Source: CAZYTO01 sp964650405 (lineage in GTDB: Bacteria; Acidobacteriota; Thermoanaerobaculia; Gp7-AA8). Taken from it: 25,919 nt of DNA. The stretch lies in assembly GCA_964650405.1 (NCBI GenBank), contig CAZYTO010000039.1, forward strand, positions 1 through 25,919, in the 5' to 3' direction. Of this stretch, positions 7,739 to 15,311 are shown piece after piece (the stretch's first letter is position 1; every line of letters begins with the position of its first letter). Both the position numbers and the translations under genes were made by a program. The notes beneath the pieces are model-generated. The model did no database searches. It saw only the letters and a program-made list of their open reading frames with translations, and was not told the origin of the DNA.

Positions 7739-8691
7739 GAGGCGAGCGGATCGCGGCGAGCGGCGAGCGGGTCGTGGCGGGCGGGGAGCGGGCGATGGGC
7801 GGCGAGCGGGTCGCGGCGAGCGGCGAGCGGGCGGCAAGAAGCCGCCAGAACCGATTCGCCGATCTCGAGCGGCGGGCGCTGGCCGTGCGCGAGCACATCA
7901 TCCGGATGTCCACCGACGGCGGCTGCTTCATCGGCGCCTCGCTCTCCTGCGCCGACCTCCTCGTCTATCTCTACGGCCGCGTGCTGAACGTCACTCCGCA
8001 GACGCTCGACGATCCCGGCCGCGACTACCTGCTGCTCTCCAAGGGCCACGACGTACCGGCGCTTTACGGCGTCCTGGCCGAGAGCGGCTTCTTTCCGCCG
8101 GAGCGGCTGCGCAATCACCTCCGCCCGCACGACCTCCTGTACTGGCACCCGAACCGGTCCATCCCCGGCGTGGAGTTCCATTCCGGCTCGCTCGGTCATC
8201 TCCTTTCCGTCGGGATGGGCATCGCCACGGACATCAAGCTCTCCGGCGGGACGAACCGCGTCTACGTCGTCGCGGGCGACGGCGAGTTGAACGAGGGATC
8301 GATGTGGGAGGCCATGCTGGTGGCATCGGCGCGGGGTCTCGACAACCTCATGCTCATTGTTGACCGCAACGAGTTCCAGGCCAACGTGCGCACGGAAGAC
8401 CTCATCCCGCTGGAGCCGCTGGCGGGGAAGCTGGAAGCGTTCGGGTTCCAGACCACGCGCGTGGACGGGCACTCGTTCTGGGCGCTGGAGCGGGCCTTCG
8501 CCGTGCGCCGCGACGGCCGGCCGCGCGCCATCGTGGCCCGCACGGTCCGCGGCAAGGGACTGCCGAGCATCGAGCGGCGGGCGGACCGCTGGTTCGTCAA
8601 TTTCACCGCGGGTGAGGTGCAGGCGCTTCTCGCCGAGCTGCACGGCCGGGCGCCGGCCACGCTGACTTCGGAGGCCCTGCTGGTCCGATGA
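7735..8691 (+). CDS. Transketolase, N-terminal (TPP-binding) subunit
   Basis: This 318-residue subunit of a split transketolase has CFIGASLSCADLLVYLY near the start, LLSKGHDVPALYGVLAE, and the TPP/Mg motif GDGELNEGSMWEA (from about residue 181) ending in VDRNEFQ. FVNFTAGEVQALLAEL closes the domain. It forms an enzyme with the next gene product that moves a two-carbon ketol unit between sugars. Split transketolases are common, but their place inside a sugar operon suggests a dedicated substrate. The start at ATG 7735 overlaps the previous stop; it puts a 30-odd residue Gly-Glu-Arg repeat at the N-terminus, encoded by a dispersed DNA repeat. ATG 7795 is an alternative start. Confidence 0.9.
   Translation: MRGERIAASGERVVAGGERAMGGERVAASGERAARSRQNRFADLERRALAVREHIIRMSTDGGCFIGASLSCADLLVYLYGRVLNVTPQTLDDPGRDYLLLSKGHDVPALYGVLAESGFFPPERLRNHLRPHDLLYWHPNRSIPGVEFHSGSLGHLLSVGMGIATDIKLSGGTNRVYVVAGDGELNEGSMWEAMLVASARGLDNLMLIVDRNEFQANVRTEDLIPLEPLAGKLEAFGFQTTRVDGHSFWALERAFAVRRDGRPRAIVARTVRGKGLPSIERRADRWFVNFTAGEVQALLAELHGRAPATLTSEALLVR
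7741..7830. repeat. GGCGAGCGG repeat inserted in the start of the transketolase gene
   Basis: A 30-bp unit built of GGCGAGCGG cores occurs at 7741-7770 and again at 7801-7830 with one mismatch, exactly 60 bp apart, with a looser copy between. The period is 20 codons, so the frame is kept and the protein gains repeats of G-E-R-x-A-A-S. This looks like a low-complexity element growing at a gene junction. Confidence 0.75.
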
Positions 8692-9659
8692 GCACGTACG
8701 AGAGCACGCTCCTCAGCCTCTGTGAAGCCGACCCGCGGATCGTGGTGCTGACCGCGGAAAACCGCGCCGCCATCCGCAACCTGCCCGAGCCTCTCGGCAG
8801 CCGGTTCATCGACGTGGGCATCTGCGAGCAGACGATGATCGGCATGGCCGCCGGCCTGGCCCTGCGCGGCCGCATCCCCGTCGTCCATGCGCTGGCCACG
8901 TTCCTCACCCTGCGCGCCTTCGAGTTCATCCGCACCGACGTCGGCATCGGCCGGCTGCCGGTGAAGCTCATCGGCGGCGTGCCCGGGTTTCTCTCGGAAG
9001 CGAACGGACCGACGCACCAGGCCATCGAAGACGTGGCCATCCTGCGCTCGATCCCGGGGATGGAGATCTTCTGTCCCGCGGACGAAGAGGAGCTGGTGCG
9101 GGCCCTGCCGGCCATCATGGCCAGCCCCGCGCCGGCGTACGTGCGCTACAACGCACGCCCGGCAGCCATCCGCCACCGCACAGCCTTCAGCATTGGAAGC
9201 GCCGAGGTGCTTTCGAACGGCGGGGATGTGGCGCTGCTCGTCTCCGGCCTTCTATTAGAGGAGGCGGACCGGGCCCGGGCCATTCTCGAAGATGAAGGAA
9301 TCGCCGTCCGCCTCGTGAACCTGCGGACGCTCGCTCCCATCGACACCGGCGCGATCCTGGCCGCCGCGCAGACGCGGCTGCTGGTGACGATCGAAGACCA
9401 CTTCCGCACTGGCGGCCTGCGCTCCATCGTGGCCGAGACGCTGCTCGAGGCGGGTCTCACCTGTCCCGTCCTCTCGTTCGCACTCGACGGCCGCTGGTTC
9501 CGCCCGGCCCTGCTCCGCGACGTGCTCACGTACGAAGGCTTCACCGGGGAGCAGATCGCGGCGCGAGTCAGCCGCGCGCTGAAGGGCGAGCCGAAGGCGC
9601 GCGCCGTTCGCGAGGTGACCATCCCCAGTGAAGGAGAGCTCGAATGCCTGACAGCTTGA
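8688..9659 (+). CDS. Transketolase, C-terminal subunit
   Basis: This 323-residue partner of the preceding gene has the pyrimidine-binding domain with the catalytic glutamate in DVGICEQTMIG (E47), PVVHALATFLTLRAFEFI, and the block VKLIGGVPGFLSEANGPTHQ. It is followed by the C-terminal transketolase domain (VALLVSGLLLEEADRARAIL). It shares an ATGA junction with the N-terminal subunit and should assemble with it into an alpha2beta2 enzyme. Complete motifs on both chains argue for an active enzyme. The operon lacks other pentose-phosphate genes, so a role in making a special sugar backbone is more likely than housekeeping; that part is inference. Confidence 0.9.
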   Translation: MSTYESTLLSLCEADPRIVVLTAENRAAIRNLPEPLGSRFIDVGICEQTMIGMAAGLALRGRIPVVHALATFLTLRAFEFIRTDVGIGRLPVKLIGGVPGFLSEANGPTHQAIEDVAILRSIPGMEIFCPADEEELVRALPAIMASPAPAYVRYNARPAAIRHRTAFSIGSAEVLSNGGDVALLVSGLLLEEADRARAILEDEGIAVRLVNLRTLAPIDTGAILAAAQTRLLVTIEDHFRTGGLRSIVAETLLEAGLTCPVLSFALDGRWFRPALLRDVLTYEGFTGEQIAARVSRALKGEPKARAVREVTIPSEGELECLTA

Positions 9660-11002
9660 CGATGACCCGCGACCTTCCCTGCATCGATGAGTCGGAGGCG
9701 CTGTACCAGCGCGCGCTCGGCCTCATCCCGGCCGTGACGCAGACGCTGGCCAAGGGGCCGACGCAGTGGGTGCGCGGCGTGGCGCCGAAGTACCTGCACC
9801 GCGGCAGCGGCGGCCACGTCATCGACGTGGACGGCAACGAGTACGTCGACCTGAACATGGCCATCGGCCCGGTTGTGCTCGGCTACTGCAATCCGGCCGT
9901 GGACCAGGCCATCCGCGCCCAGCTCGACGACGGCATCACGTTCTCGCTCATGCACCCGCTGGAAGTGGAGGTGGCGGAGCTGATCGCGGAGATCGTTCCC
10001 GGCGCGGAGTCGGTCCGCTTCAGCAAGACCGGCTGCGACGTCACCACGGCCGCCGTCCGCCTGGCCCGCGCCTTCACCGGCCGCAGCAAGGTCCTGTGCT
10101 GCGGCTATCACGGCTGGCACGACTGGTACATCGCCGTGACGGACCGGAGCCGCGGGATTCCGGAAGAAGTTCGCAACCTCACCTATACGTTCGAATACAA
10201 CGATCTCGACGGCGTGGCCGGCGCGCTCGACGACGACACGGCCTGCGTGATTCTCGAGCCCACGGTCTTCCAGGCGCCGGCGCCCGGCTTCCTGGAAGAG
10301 CTGAAGCGCCTCTGCCACGCCCGCGGCGCGCTGCTCATCTTCGACGAGATGTGGACCGGCTTCCGCCTGGCCCTCGGCGGCGCGCAGGAGCGGTTCGGCG
10401 TGACGGCGGACCTGGCCTGCTTCTCCAAGGCCGTGGCCAACGGTATGCCGCTGTCGGTGCTGACGGGCCGCCGCGACGTGATGCGCCTGCTGGAGAGCGA
10501 GGTCTTCTTCTTTACCACCTTCGGCGGCGAAGCGCTCTCGCTGGCCGCGGCGAAGGCGACCCTGCAGCAGTTGCGGCGGCACGGCGTGCCGGCCGTCCTC
10601 GACCAGACCGGCGGCCGCCTGCGCGACGGCTACAACGCACTGGCCGAGGCCTGGGGGCTGGCCGGTGTGACCCGAGCCATGGGATTCGGGGCGCGCTCGA
10701 TGGTCGTCTTCGAGTCGAAAGACCAGGCGGTGCAGGAGAGCCCCCTGGTGCTCAAGAGCGTCGTGCAGCAGGAGATGATCCGCCGCGGCGTGCTGTGGGC
10801 GGGCTTCAACACGATGTGCTTCGCCCACACGGAGGCGGACCTCGCCCAGGTGCTCGATGCCTACAGCGCGGCCCTGGCCGTGCTGAGTGACGCGCTGGCC
10901 CACGGCGGCGCGCGGAGCGTGCTGCTGGGCGAGCCGGTGGAGCCGGTGTTCCGGCGCACGTCGAACTTCAACATGAAGCCGCGGGAGAAGGCGCTTGCTT
11001 GA
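9644..11002 (+). CDS. Class III PLP aminotransferase (glutamate-1-semialdehyde aminomutase-like)
   Basis: This 452-residue fold-type I enzyme has DVDGNEYVDLNMAIGPVVLG, RFSKTGCDVTTAAVRLARAFTG, YHGWHDWY, LLIFDEMWTGFR (the Asp that contacts the PLP ring) and LACFSKAVANGMPLSVL with the Schiff-base lysine K262. The sequence is closest in style to GSA aminomutase-like transaminases often found in sugar clusters. It should transaminate a carbonyl on a sugar or a small aldehyde precursor. A strong ribosome site (AAGGAGAG, 9630-9637) sits 6 bp before ATG 9644, which overlaps the transketolase end by 16 bp and fixes the start. Amino donor and substrate are not known. Confidence 0.9.
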   Translation: MPDSLTMTRDLPCIDESEALYQRALGLIPAVTQTLAKGPTQWVRGVAPKYLHRGSGGHVIDVDGNEYVDLNMAIGPVVLGYCNPAVDQAIRAQLDDGITFSLMHPLEVEVAELIAEIVPGAESVRFSKTGCDVTTAAVRLARAFTGRSKVLCCGYHGWHDWYIAVTDRSRGIPEEVRNLTYTFEYNDLDGVAGALDDDTACVILEPTVFQAPAPGFLEELKRLCHARGALLIFDEMWTGFRLALGGAQERFGVTADLACFSKAVANGMPLSVLTGRRDVMRLLESEVFFFTTFGGEALSLAAAKATLQQLRRHGVPAVLDQTGGRLRDGYNALAEAWGLAGVTRAMGFGARSMVVFESKDQAVQESPLVLKSVVQQEMIRRGVLWAGFNTMCFAHTEADLAQVLDAYSAALAVLSDALAHGGARSVLLGEPVEPVFRRTSNFNMKPREKALA

Positions 11003-11798
11003 ATTGAACGGCAAGGTGGCCGTGATCACCGGCGCCCTGGGACTGCTCGGGCAGGCCCACTGCCGGGCCTTCGCCGCGGCCGGCGCGACGGTGGTGGTCA
11101 CCGACCTCGATGAGAGCGGCTGCGACGCCTTTGCCCGCATCCTGGCGGCGGAGAGCGGCGCCGCGACGCTCGGCCAGTGGGCGGACATCACGGTGGAGGC
11201 GTCCATCGAGAACCTGCGCGACGCCGTGATCGCCCGGGCCGGACGCATCGACGTCCTGCTCAACAACGCCGCCCTCAACGACATCTTCACCGGCGGGCGC
11301 GCGGAGAGCTCGCGCTTCGAGCACTACCCGCTCGACGCCTTCACCCGGACCATGGGCGTCAACGTGACGGGGACGTTCCTGGCCTGCCGCATTCTCGGCG
11401 ACGTCATGGCCCGGCGCGGAACGGGCAGCATCATCAACGTGGCGTCGACCTACGGACTGGTCGGCCCGGACCAGTCGATCTACCGGCAGCCGGACGGATC
11501 GCAGACGTTCTTCAAGTCCGCGGCCTACGCGGCGTCGAAGGGCGCGGTGGTGTCGTTCACGAAGTTCCTGGCCGCGTACTGGGGCCCGCGCCGCGTGCGC
11601 GTGAACTGCCTCGTCCCGGGCGGCGTGGCCAACGACCAGGACGAGTTCTTCGTCCGCAACTACGAGGCCCGCACGCCGCTGGGCCGCATGGCCGATCCCG
11701 AGGAGATTGCCCGCGCCGCCGTCTTCCTGGCGAGCGACGCATCCAGCTACATGACCGGTTCGAACCTGATCGTCGATGGAGGGTGGACAGCATGGTGA
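10995..11798 (+). CDS. Short-chain dehydrogenase/reductase
   Basis: This 267-residue classical SDR has the cofactor loop TGALGLLG (12-19, a slightly altered TGxxxGxG), NNAA (90-93), and the catalytic S151, Y178 and K182 (YAASK). Its C-terminus has the common PEEIARAAVFLASDAS and TGSNLIVDGGW blocks. It starts with TTG at 10995 behind a purine-rich AGAAGG, overlapping the aminotransferase by 8 bp. An insert of about 15 residues between the catalytic Ser and Tyr (PDQSIYRQPDGSQTFFKS) is often seen in SDRs of surface-sugar clusters. It would oxidise or reduce a hydroxyl/keto group, perhaps creating the carbonyl that the aminotransferase uses. NAD(H) is likely, given the Asp (D37) after the second strand. 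Confidence 0.88.
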   Translation: MLELNGKVAVITGALGLLGQAHCRAFAAAGATVVVTDLDESGCDAFARILAAESGAATLGQWADITVEASIENLRDAVIARAGRIDVLLNNAALNDIFTGGRAESSRFEHYPLDAFTRTMGVNVTGTFLACRILGDVMARRGTGSIINVASTYGLVGPDQSIYRQPDGSQTFFKSAAYAASKGAVVSFTKFLAAYWGPRRVRVNCLVPGGVANDQDEFFVRNYEARTPLGRMADPEEIARAAVFLASDASSYMTGSNLIVDGGWTAW

Positions 11799-13291
11799 CT
11801 GAGCTCGAAGACCTGAAAGCACGCGCGGCAAGGATCCGCCTCGTCCTGACGGACGTGGACGGCACGCTGACGGACGGCGGTGTGTATTACTCCGATGAGG
11901 GCGAAGAGCCGAAGCGCTTCGACCTTCGCGACGGAATGGGCGTGGAGCGGCTGCGGGAGATCGGCATCGAGACGGCCTTTCTCACCCGCGAGTCCTCGCC
12001 GAGCGTGCAGCGCCGCGCCGAGAAGCTCGGCGTGCGCGCCTTCCTCGGCTTCCGCGACAAGCAGGCCGCGCTGCCGGAGATCCTCCGCCAGATGGGCGTG
12101 ACCGCCGACCAGGTCGCGTACATCGGCGACGACGTCAACGACCTGGACGTCATCGACAGCATCCTCCCGGCCGGCCTGGCCGGCGCGCCGGCCGATGCCC
12201 AGCCGCAGATCGCCGGGCGCGTGCATTACCGCTGCACTCGCCCCGGCGGGCACGGGGCGTTCCGCGAATTCGCGGAGTGGCTGATCGGCCTCGCCCCAGC
12301 TTCGGCCGGCCGCGGTGGCGACGGTCTGGCCGGCCTCACCAACCTCGTCCCGCTCGGCCGCGCGGTGCGCGTCGGCAACCGCTTCGTCGGCGACGGCTAC
12401 CCGGTCTTCGTCATCGCCGAGATCGGCATCAATCACAACGCCTCGCTCGACCTGGCCAAGCGAATGATCGACGGTGCCGTGCTGGCGGGTGCGGATGCGG
12501 TGAAGTTCCAGAAGCGCACTCCCGAGCTGTGCGTTCCCCGCGACCAGTGGGACATCGAGCGCGAGACGCCGGCCGGGCGCATGACCTACATCGACTACCG
12601 GCGCTGGATCGAGTTCGGCGAAGCGCAGTACCGCGAGATCGACCGCCACTGCCGCGAGCGCAACATCTACTGGTTCGCCTCCTGCTGGGACGAGCCCTCG
12701 GTCGACTTCATGGAGATGTTCGAGCCGCCGCTCTACAAGGCCGCGTCGGCCTCCCTCACCGACCTGCCCCTGCTGCAGAAGATGAAGAGCACCGGCCGGC
12801 CGCTCATGATCTCCACCGGCATGTCGACCCTGGAGGAGATCCAGGCCGCCGTGGCCGCGGTGGGAACCGACAATCTGCTCATCGCGCACTCGACGTCCGC
12901 GTATCCGTGCCCCCTCGAGGACCTGAACCTGCGCATGATTCACACGCTCAAGCAGCTCCATCCCCGCGTGCCCATCGGGTACTCGGGCCATGAGACGGGT
13001 CTCGCCCCGACGTGGGCGTCCGTGAGCATGGGGGCGTGCTTCGTGGAGCGTCACGTCACGCTGGACCGGGCCATGTGGGGCAGCGATCAGGCAGCTTCGG
13101 TGGAGATCGGAGGCCTGATGCGCCTCGTGGCGAACATCCGCGATGTGGAGCGCTCGATGGGCGACGGCATCAAGCGCGTCACGGCTACGGAGCTGGCGCA
13201 ACGCAAGAAGCTTCGCCGTGTCGAATCGCGTGTCGAGTCGCGCCTCGAAGCGCCGGCGGCGGCTGCCGCCGTGACGGCAGGTCCGGCATGA
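11792..13291 (+). CDS. KdsC-type HAD phosphatase fused to a NeuB-type synthase
   Basis: This is a 499-residue two-domain protein. Residues 15-165 form a KdsC/YrbI-like HAD domain with DVDGTLTDGG (D21, D23), an LTRESS motif II and GDDVNDLDVI (motif IV). Residues 196-476 form a NeuB domain: VFVIAEIGINHNASLDLAKR, AGADAVKFQKR, LMISTGMSTLEEI, AHSTSAYPCP, GYSGHETG, VERHVTLDR. NeuB enzymes condense PEP with an aldose to give a 3-deoxy-ulosonic acid; KdsC enzymes remove phosphate from such acids, so the fusion joins two consecutive steps. The usual C-terminal SAF (antifreeze-like) domain of NeuB is missing: after RKKLRRV only an Ala/Glu/Arg-rich tail remains. An RBS (GGAGGG) precedes ATG 11792, which overlaps the SDR end by 7 bp. 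Confidence 0.9.
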   Translation: MVTELEDLKARAARIRLVLTDVDGTLTDGGVYYSDEGEEPKRFDLRDGMGVERLREIGIETAFLTRESSPSVQRRAEKLGVRAFLGFRDKQAALPEILRQMGVTADQVAYIGDDVNDLDVIDSILPAGLAGAPADAQPQIAGRVHYRCTRPGGHGAFREFAEWLIGLAPASAGRGGDGLAGLTNLVPLGRAVRVGNRFVGDGYPVFVIAEIGINHNASLDLAKRMIDGAVLAGADAVKFQKRTPELCVPRDQWDIERETPAGRMTYIDYRRWIEFGEAQYREIDRHCRERNIYWFASCWDEPSVDFMEMFEPPLYKAASASLTDLPLLQKMKSTGRPLMISTGMSTLEEIQAAVAAVGTDNLLIAHSTSAYPCPLEDLNLRMIHTLKQLHPRVPIGYSGHETGLAPTWASVSMGACFVERHVTLDRAMWGSDQAASVEIGGLMRLVANIRDVERSMGDGIKRVTATELAQRKKLRRVESRVESRLEAPAAAAAVTAGPA

Positions 13292-13641
13292 GCACCAACC
13301 TGCGGAACACCCCCGGGGCCCCGATCGTGGCGGAGTGGTACGACCTCTTCCTCGACCTCTGGAACCAGCGCAACCGGCTGGAGTGGGCCAGCCGCCGCGT
13401 GCTGGAACGGCTGTGGCGCGAGCACGGCGGCGATGCCGTTCCGAGCGAGGACCCGGGCGTGATCGTGACCAGCCTCCTCCTCCGCGTGCGGAGCGAGTTT
13501 CTCGACCTTCACCGCTCCGCCCGCCGCCCCGGCGAACTTCCCCATGCCAGCGTCCACCTCCTGCGCGAGCGCGCCCAGCAGATTCACGACCGCTGGGATG
13601 CGATCTTTCGGAATGCGCTGGACGCGAGTGCTGAGTGCTGA
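13288..13641 (+). CDS. Unknown 117-residue protein, last gene of the operon
   Basis: The frame starts in an ATGA overlap with the NeuB-fusion stop, which strongly supports it as a real co-translated gene. The protein is predicted mostly helical and rich in Trp, Arg and Leu (EWYDLFLDLWNQRNRLEW, WREHGG, LHRSARRPGELPHASVHLL), with no signal peptide, membrane segment or recognisable catalytic motif. The last residues (ASAEC) and the stop are encoded by the start of a GAGTGCTGAG repeat, so the original C-terminus may have been replaced. I do not recognise the family. Its place suggests a small partner of the sugar pathway. Confidence 0.7.
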   Translation: MSTNLRNTPGAPIVAEWYDLFLDLWNQRNRLEWASRRVLERLWREHGGDAVPSEDPGVIVTSLLLRVRSEFLDLHRSARRPGELPHASVHLLRERAQQIHDRWDAIFRNALDASAEC

Positions 13642-13689
13642 GTGCCGAGTGCTGAGAGGGCATGAGGCATGAGTGATGGGGCATGAGGA
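13626..13689. repeat. GAGTGCTGAG and GGCATGAGG low-complexity repeats
   Basis: 13626-13656 is built of GAGTGC(T/C)GAG units and overlaps the stop codon of the upstream gene. 13660-13689 is built of GGCATGAG/TGATGGG units. Both types are dispersed elements: the first recurs as an inverted pair at 13941-14020. Confidence 0.75.
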
Positions 13690-13703
13690 CACCTAGGCCC
13701 GTT

Positions 13704-13937
13704 ATGGCCGCGGAAGCCGGCGCTTGTCCGATCTGCCAGCAGTCGCTCGTTCAGGCGCGACGCTGGAGGGTGTTCCGCCTGACGTTGGGAGTGTTCGAGA
13801 TGTGCGGGGCTGTGGCCACGGCCGTGTTCCTCCTGCGCACCGGAGTGAGCCCGGACACCGTCGCGGCACTCCTGCTGACCACCGGCCTCACCGCCGTCAG
13901 CGTCCTCCTCTTCGGCGGCCGGCGCGCACCGCGGTAG
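13704..13937 (+). CDS. Small two-helix membrane protein with a CxxC motif
   Basis: From ATG 13704 the frame gives 77 residues. MAAEAGACPICQQ (one CxxC, possibly half of a zinc site) is followed by a basic stretch and two hydrophobic segments (LTLGVFEMCGAVATAVFLL and VAALLLTTGLTAVSVLLF), ending in RRAPR. ATG 13683 would add seven residues encoded by the flanking repeat. There is no recognisable family. It lies between two repeat blocks, alone on its strand, with no Shine-Dalgarno site. The clean helix pattern supports coding, but the evidence is modest. Confidence 0.5.
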   Translation: MAAEAGACPICQQSLVQARRWRVFRLTLGVFEMCGAVATAVFLLRTGVSPDTVAALLLTTGLTAVSVLLFGGRRAPR

Positions 13938-13940
13938 AAC

Positions 13941-14020
13941 TGCCGAGTGCTGAGTGCCGAGTGCGGAGTGCCGAGGGGGATGCTGCTTCTCTCGGCACTC
14001 GGCACTCCGCACTCGGCACT
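13941..14020. repeat. Inverted repeat of GTGCCGAG units (long hairpin)
   Basis: 13953-13975 and 13998-14020 are perfect reverse complements over 23 bp, separated by 22 bp that contain further copies of the same unit. As RNA it would form a very stable hairpin right after the stop at 13937 and could end transcription, although no T-run follows. The unit is the dispersed element seen at 13626-13656. Confidence 0.8.
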
Positions 14021-14126
14021 TACCCCGCGAGAAGTTTTCCTTCGTTCGACCCTTCGAAAGTCGAGCCCGCCTCGTAACGGCCGGGCAATGGTAGGATGCC
14101 GGCCCGAAACGGACGTGGAGGACACG

Positions 14127-14435
14127 ATGCTGATCTCTCGGCGGACGATCATGAAGGACGTGGGGCGGGTGATCGCGGAGCGGCGGGTCACGGGCAGCGG
14201 CGACCAGGTGCTCCGGCTCGATACAGGCATCGAGCTGCCGAACTCCGGCAGGGCCTTCGACCCCGTGACCATCACGTTCGTGATGGATGATCGGTACGGA
14301 ATCCACGACGTGATGCGGGTCTATGACGGGCACCTCGTCTACGCGGCGGTGCTCCCCGACGGCCGCCCGGTTTGGGTCCGGAAGGACGAGACCGAACCGC
14401 GGGTGGTGCACACGGCGTACGAACGCCTGGCCTGA
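14127..14435 (+). CDS. Unknown 102-residue protein
   Basis: ATG 14127 is preceded by GGAGG (14117-14121) at good spacing, and further up by a -10-like TAGGAT (14091-14096), so this gene appears to have its own leadered promoter. The protein is a compact alpha/beta-looking domain (VGRVIAERRV, VLRLDTGIELPNSG, VTITFVMDDRYGIHDVMRVY, LVYAAVLPDGRPVWVRKDE) without signal peptide or membrane segment. I do not recognise the family. The strong RBS and balanced composition make it a likely real gene. Confidence 0.6.
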   Translation: MLISRRTIMKDVGRVIAERRVTGSGDQVLRLDTGIELPNSGRAFDPVTITFVMDDRYGIHDVMRVYDGHLVYAAVLPDGRPVWVRKDETEPRVVHTAYERLA

Positions 14436-15018
14436 CAGGCGATTCCGGCGTGCGGTGTCCCGGAGCTGGACGGCTTCGCACTTGAGGCGGTCGTGGGTGG
14501 GTCCGAAGGCTGAAAGGGGAAACCTGCGCTGTCTGGGGCCACGCCGTGTGGCCTCGACTGCCGCTGCAAGGCCGCGCTGAACATATGCGTGTGCAATCCG
14601 CTCGGAGCGGCCTAAACATGCGCGTTTGGGCCGTCGTCCGCAGCGTTTTCCGCAAGGTTTTCCGCACCGGCTGCGGATAGGAACGGGCGGCAGCCGGCGG
14701 ATGGCCTTCCAGCCGTTCATGCCTTTCAGCCTTTCGCCACAACGTGCCGAAGATGTGCCCCCAAGTCGCCGCTCCCCGAGCTGGTGGCCTTCGCCGAGCG
14801 CGCGCTGATCCGCTTCCAGAACTGAGAGTGAGTGTACAGGCGCGCTGTTGCAGGCGGTTCTGAGACGGTCGTGAGACGGTCGTGTGCCTGACCGAGTCGG
14901 TTGACCGCGAATTCGCATCGCCATGGATCTGCTGACGGCTGCCAGATGTGACCCTCAGCGCCCTCTTGTCACCGGGGAATCGGTCGCAAGAGCTCGAGCT
15001 GCCGAGCTTGCGGAACAG
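14436..15018. other. Stretch of about 580 bp without a supportable gene
   Basis: No frame here has both a start signal and protein-like composition. It holds two copies of the GGCTGAAAGG element in opposite orientation (14508-14517, 14722-14731), short direct repeats such as GTTTTCCGCA (near 14644 and 14658), and a possible gene remnant at 14763-14825. Composition is less GC-rich towards the toxin-antitoxin pair, consistent with an insertion-prone site. Confidence 0.55.
14763..14825 (+). pseudogene. Possible 3' remnant of a lost gene
   Basis: The 20 codons before TGA 14823-14825 read as a natural-looking amphipathic C-terminus (PLPELVAFAERALIRFQN), but no start or longer open frame precedes it. 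It may be the tail of a gene lost by deletion at this repeat-rich site. Very weak evidence. Confidence 0.2.
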
Positions 15019-15060
15019 TTGCACAGTGGGCCTACCGCGGGCCCATAAAGGGCCCATAAT
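15019..15060 (+). promoter_or_regulatory. Candidate promoter/operator of the toxin-antitoxin pair
   Basis: TTGCAC (15019-15024) could be a -35. GGGCCCATAA occurs twice in tandem (15039-15048 and 15050-15059), 11 bp apart, about one helical turn, and ends in CATAAT, a good -10. Each unit holds the palindrome GGGCCC. Tandem palindromic sites over the promoter are what an autorepressing antitoxin would bind; binding itself is inference. Confidence 0.4.
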
Positions 15061-15077
15061 GAGACCAACATGAGGCC

Positions 15078-15311
15078 ATGATGAGCAGGAAGATCCGCGA
15101 AGTTGCCGACGACGATTTTCAGTCGCAATGTCTGGTGCTGATCGACGAGGTTGCCAAGACCGGAGAAGAGATTGTCGTAACGAAGGATGGAATCGCTGTC
15201 GCACGCATCATGCCGATGGCTGGTGTGCCGTCGCTTCGCGGAAGCGTGCTATATCAGGGTGACCTGATCAGCCCGATCGACGAGCCTTGGTCGGCCGATA
15301 GCGACGAATGA
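15078..15311 (+). CDS. Phd/YefM-type antitoxin
   Basis: This 77-residue protein has the Phd/YefM fold pattern: a short DNA-binding N-terminal part (IREVADDDFQSQCLVLIDEV), then GEEIVVTKDGIAVARIMPM, the standard strand pair, and a variable acidic toxin-binding tail (PIDEPWSADSDE). It neutralises the PIN-domain toxin encoded next, with which it shares an ATGA overlap, and should repress the common promoter. ATG 15081 is an equally possible start. GC content is visibly lower than in neighbouring genes, a sign of horizontal arrival. Confidence 0.88.
   Translation: MMSRKIREVADDDFQSQCLVLIDEVAKTGEEIVVTKDGIAVARIMPMAGVPSLRGSVLYQGDLISPIDEPWSADSDE

Noticed and set aside
11747..13684. 645-residue open frame on the minus strand
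   Set aside because: It is antisense to the NeuB fusion and its neighbours. The translation is Arg/His/Gly-rich without motifs, and the plus-strand frame has clear domains.
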